Shown here: in pieces, positions 63,115 to 64,000 of the stretch | Numbering within the stretch: position 1 is the stretch's first letter | Layout of the letters: every line of letters begins with the position of its first letter | Assembly: GCF_003610895.1 (NCBI RefSeq) | Contig: NZ_MCAS01000012.1 | Coordinates: 1-64,000 of the forward strand | Source: Paraburkholderia fungorum | Lineage (GTDB): Bacteria > Pseudomonadota > Gammaproteobacteria > Burkholderiales > Burkholderiaceae | Direction: 5' to 3' | Length of the DNA stretch: 64,000 bases | Notes under the pieces: generated by a model | Seen by the model: the letters and a program-made list of their open reading frames with translations, nothing else | What the model was told of the DNA's origin: nothing | Databases searched by the model: none | Translations under genes and position numbers: made by a program

Positions 63115-63127
63115 GACTGCTTACAGT
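63115..63127. promoter_or_regulatory. GACTGCTTACAGT copy 1
   Basis: Contains the inverted repeat ACTG-N4-CAGT. An identical 13-mer lies 63 bases downstream, six helical turns away. Confidence 0.55.
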
Positions 63128-63177
63128 TGAATAACGTGTCGTTGCGGGTTGCTTGCAATTCGTAAGATGACAAAACA

Positions 63178-63190
63178 GACTGCTTACAGT
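63178..63190. promoter_or_regulatory. GACTGCTTACAGT copy 2
   Basis: Identical to copy 1. The pair lies between divergent genes, about 360 and 450 bases from their starts. A dimeric regulator could bind both. Confidence 0.55.
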
Positions 63191-63643
63191 CCGTAACCTG
63201 ATCTGCCCGGATGACCTTCGGTCACGCGCCGGCAATAACTAGCGGCTGCAGCTTTTTGTGTCACCGAGTGACCGCTGCAAAGACATGAGAGAAATTGATC
63301 GAATCAAACAAAAAACATCAATTCCCATCAGATATTGTTCGACCGAGAATGACTCACCCGCCGGCAACCTGAGAGACACGATGCCGGGTCAACAACGATC
63401 CTTCATCCATTCCTGCGGCTATTCAGATTGTCCATATATTTAGGAATGGAGATCAAAAGGCTCGCCGGTTCAGATGCAAAGAAGCAATGACAGGAGCCAG
63501 TACTCAGAAGCTTCTGTTTCCGCCGGCACAGTGTTGTGACTGCATGAGGGGGAGAGCGGGCAAGGCGATTCCATCGCCTTTCTAAATTATTACGTAATCC
63601 TGCCGATTTTAAAGAAAAAATCTTATATTCAAGGGAAACAACA

Positions 63644-64000
63644 ATGCGCTTTTGTCATCTTCGTCATGAGATCGCGGGTGCGGCTCTGGTTGCGCTCGCC
63701 GGAGTTCTTCTGTCCAGCGCGCCACAGGTGCTGGCGGCCGATAACGAACTCAACGTTTATAACTGGTCGGACTACATCGCGAAAGACACGATCCCGAACT
63801 TCGAGAAGGCGTCCGGCATTCACGTCAGATACGACAACTACGATAGCGACGACACGCTGCAGGCCAAGCTTCTGGCGGGGAGTTCGGGTTTCGACGTCGT
63901 CGTGCCGTCGTCGCTCTACATGGCCCGGCAGATTCAGGCGGGCATGCTTCAGAAGCTCGATAAGTCGCAAATCCCGAATCTGAAAAATCTCGACCCGGCA
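63644..64000 (+). CDS. Polyamine-binding protein PotF-like (3' end cut by window)
   Basis: 119 residues are visible. Signal peptide about 1-31 (VLA/ADNELN), then the PotD/PotF signature [61 protein letters not shown] lies 7-8 bases before the ATG. The rest runs past the window, so completeness is unknown. Ligand probably putrescine or spermidine. Confidence 0.9.
   Translation, partial: MRFCHLRHEIAGAALVALAGVLLSSAPQVLAADNELNVYNWSDYIAKDTIPNFEKASGIHVRYDNYDSDDTLQAKLLAGSSGFDVVVPSSLYMARQIQAGMLQKLDKSQIPNLKNLDPA

Larger units (their letters stand above)
62755..63643. other. AT-rich intergenic region
   Basis: About 890 bases with no convincing gene; two short ORFs of 61 codons (62988-63173 and 63258-63443) have no ribosome site or family. 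It holds two copies of a 13-mer (below). It probably carries promoters for the lipoprotein and the polyamine-binding protein genes. Confidence 0.5.

Noticed and set aside
62988..63443. Two 61-codon frames in the AT-rich gap
   Set aside because: No ribosome site, no family features, and typical of chance frames in AT-rich DNA.
1..64000. CRISPR arrays, tRNA or rRNA genes, insertion sequences
   Set aside because: No spaced identical repeats of CRISPR length, no cloverleaf with a TTCGA-type arm, and no transposase-like frame were seen. Shorter or diverged elements could be missed by eye.

Overview
The window is a high-GC chromosomal segment, most likely from the Burkholderiaceae (Paraburkholderia/Burkholderia sensu lato). 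This is inferred from the gene families seen: a Burkholderia-style gsp cluster with gspC on the opposite strand, DUF2844, DUF3443, DUF2957 and DUF4410 secreted proteins, a phasin, and many MarR and IclR regulators. No species is claimed. I see no rRNA, tRNA, CRISPR array or insertion sequence.

Layout. (1) 1-7261: part of a type II secretion locus: gspE (cut by the window edge), gspF, gspC (minus), gspG, gspH, gspL, gspM, then an AT-rich patch with two matched palindromes and an orphan Phd/YefM antitoxin, then gspK on the minus strand. gspI and gspJ are not where they would be expected. (2) 7550-18314: an apparent operon of a two-partner-secretion transporter (TpsB), an ExbB proton channel fused to a DUF2341-LamG periplasmic module, ExbD, a TonB-like protein, a porin, a coiled-coil protein, a YbjN-domain protein, a second TonB-like protein, a parvulin-type PPIase and two uncharacterised proteins. 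It looks like an energised outer-membrane machine. (3) 18450-24948: an HtrA-type protease, a DUF4410 lipoprotein, a possible 27-residue membrane protein, a secreted protein, a phasin, and DUF2844 and DUF3443 proteins; the last has pepsin-like motifs.

(4) 25053-33550: a zinc metallopeptidase divergent from a transglutaminase-DUF2126 protein, an ATP-grasp/alpha-E fusion and a second transglutaminase. This is a predicted peptide-ligation system of unknown product. (5) 33787-37868: IclR regulator, polar amino-acid ABC transporter and a formimidoylglutamase in a tightly coupled array. (6) 37965-39581: DUF2957 lipoprotein. (7) 40231-45381: two tandem MarR paralogues and an EmrA/EmrB/outer-membrane-factor efflux operon; a shared 12-15 bp operator-like motif lies before each of the first three genes. 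(8) 45439-52447: thiolase, GltS glutamate carrier, nucleoside salvage operon (nupC, cdd, nucleoside hydrolase), ketopantoate reductase-like protein and a small membrane protein.

(9) 52448-60574: a minus-strand operon encoding a polyamine/opine-type ABC transporter and a three-subunit HcnABC/opine-oxidase-like flavoenzyme, divergent from an IclR regulator with GGAAT/ATTCC operator-like sites between them. (10) 60733-64000: a large lipoprotein, a long AT-rich gap with a repeated 13-bp element, and the start of a PotF-like polyamine-binding protein cut by the window edge.
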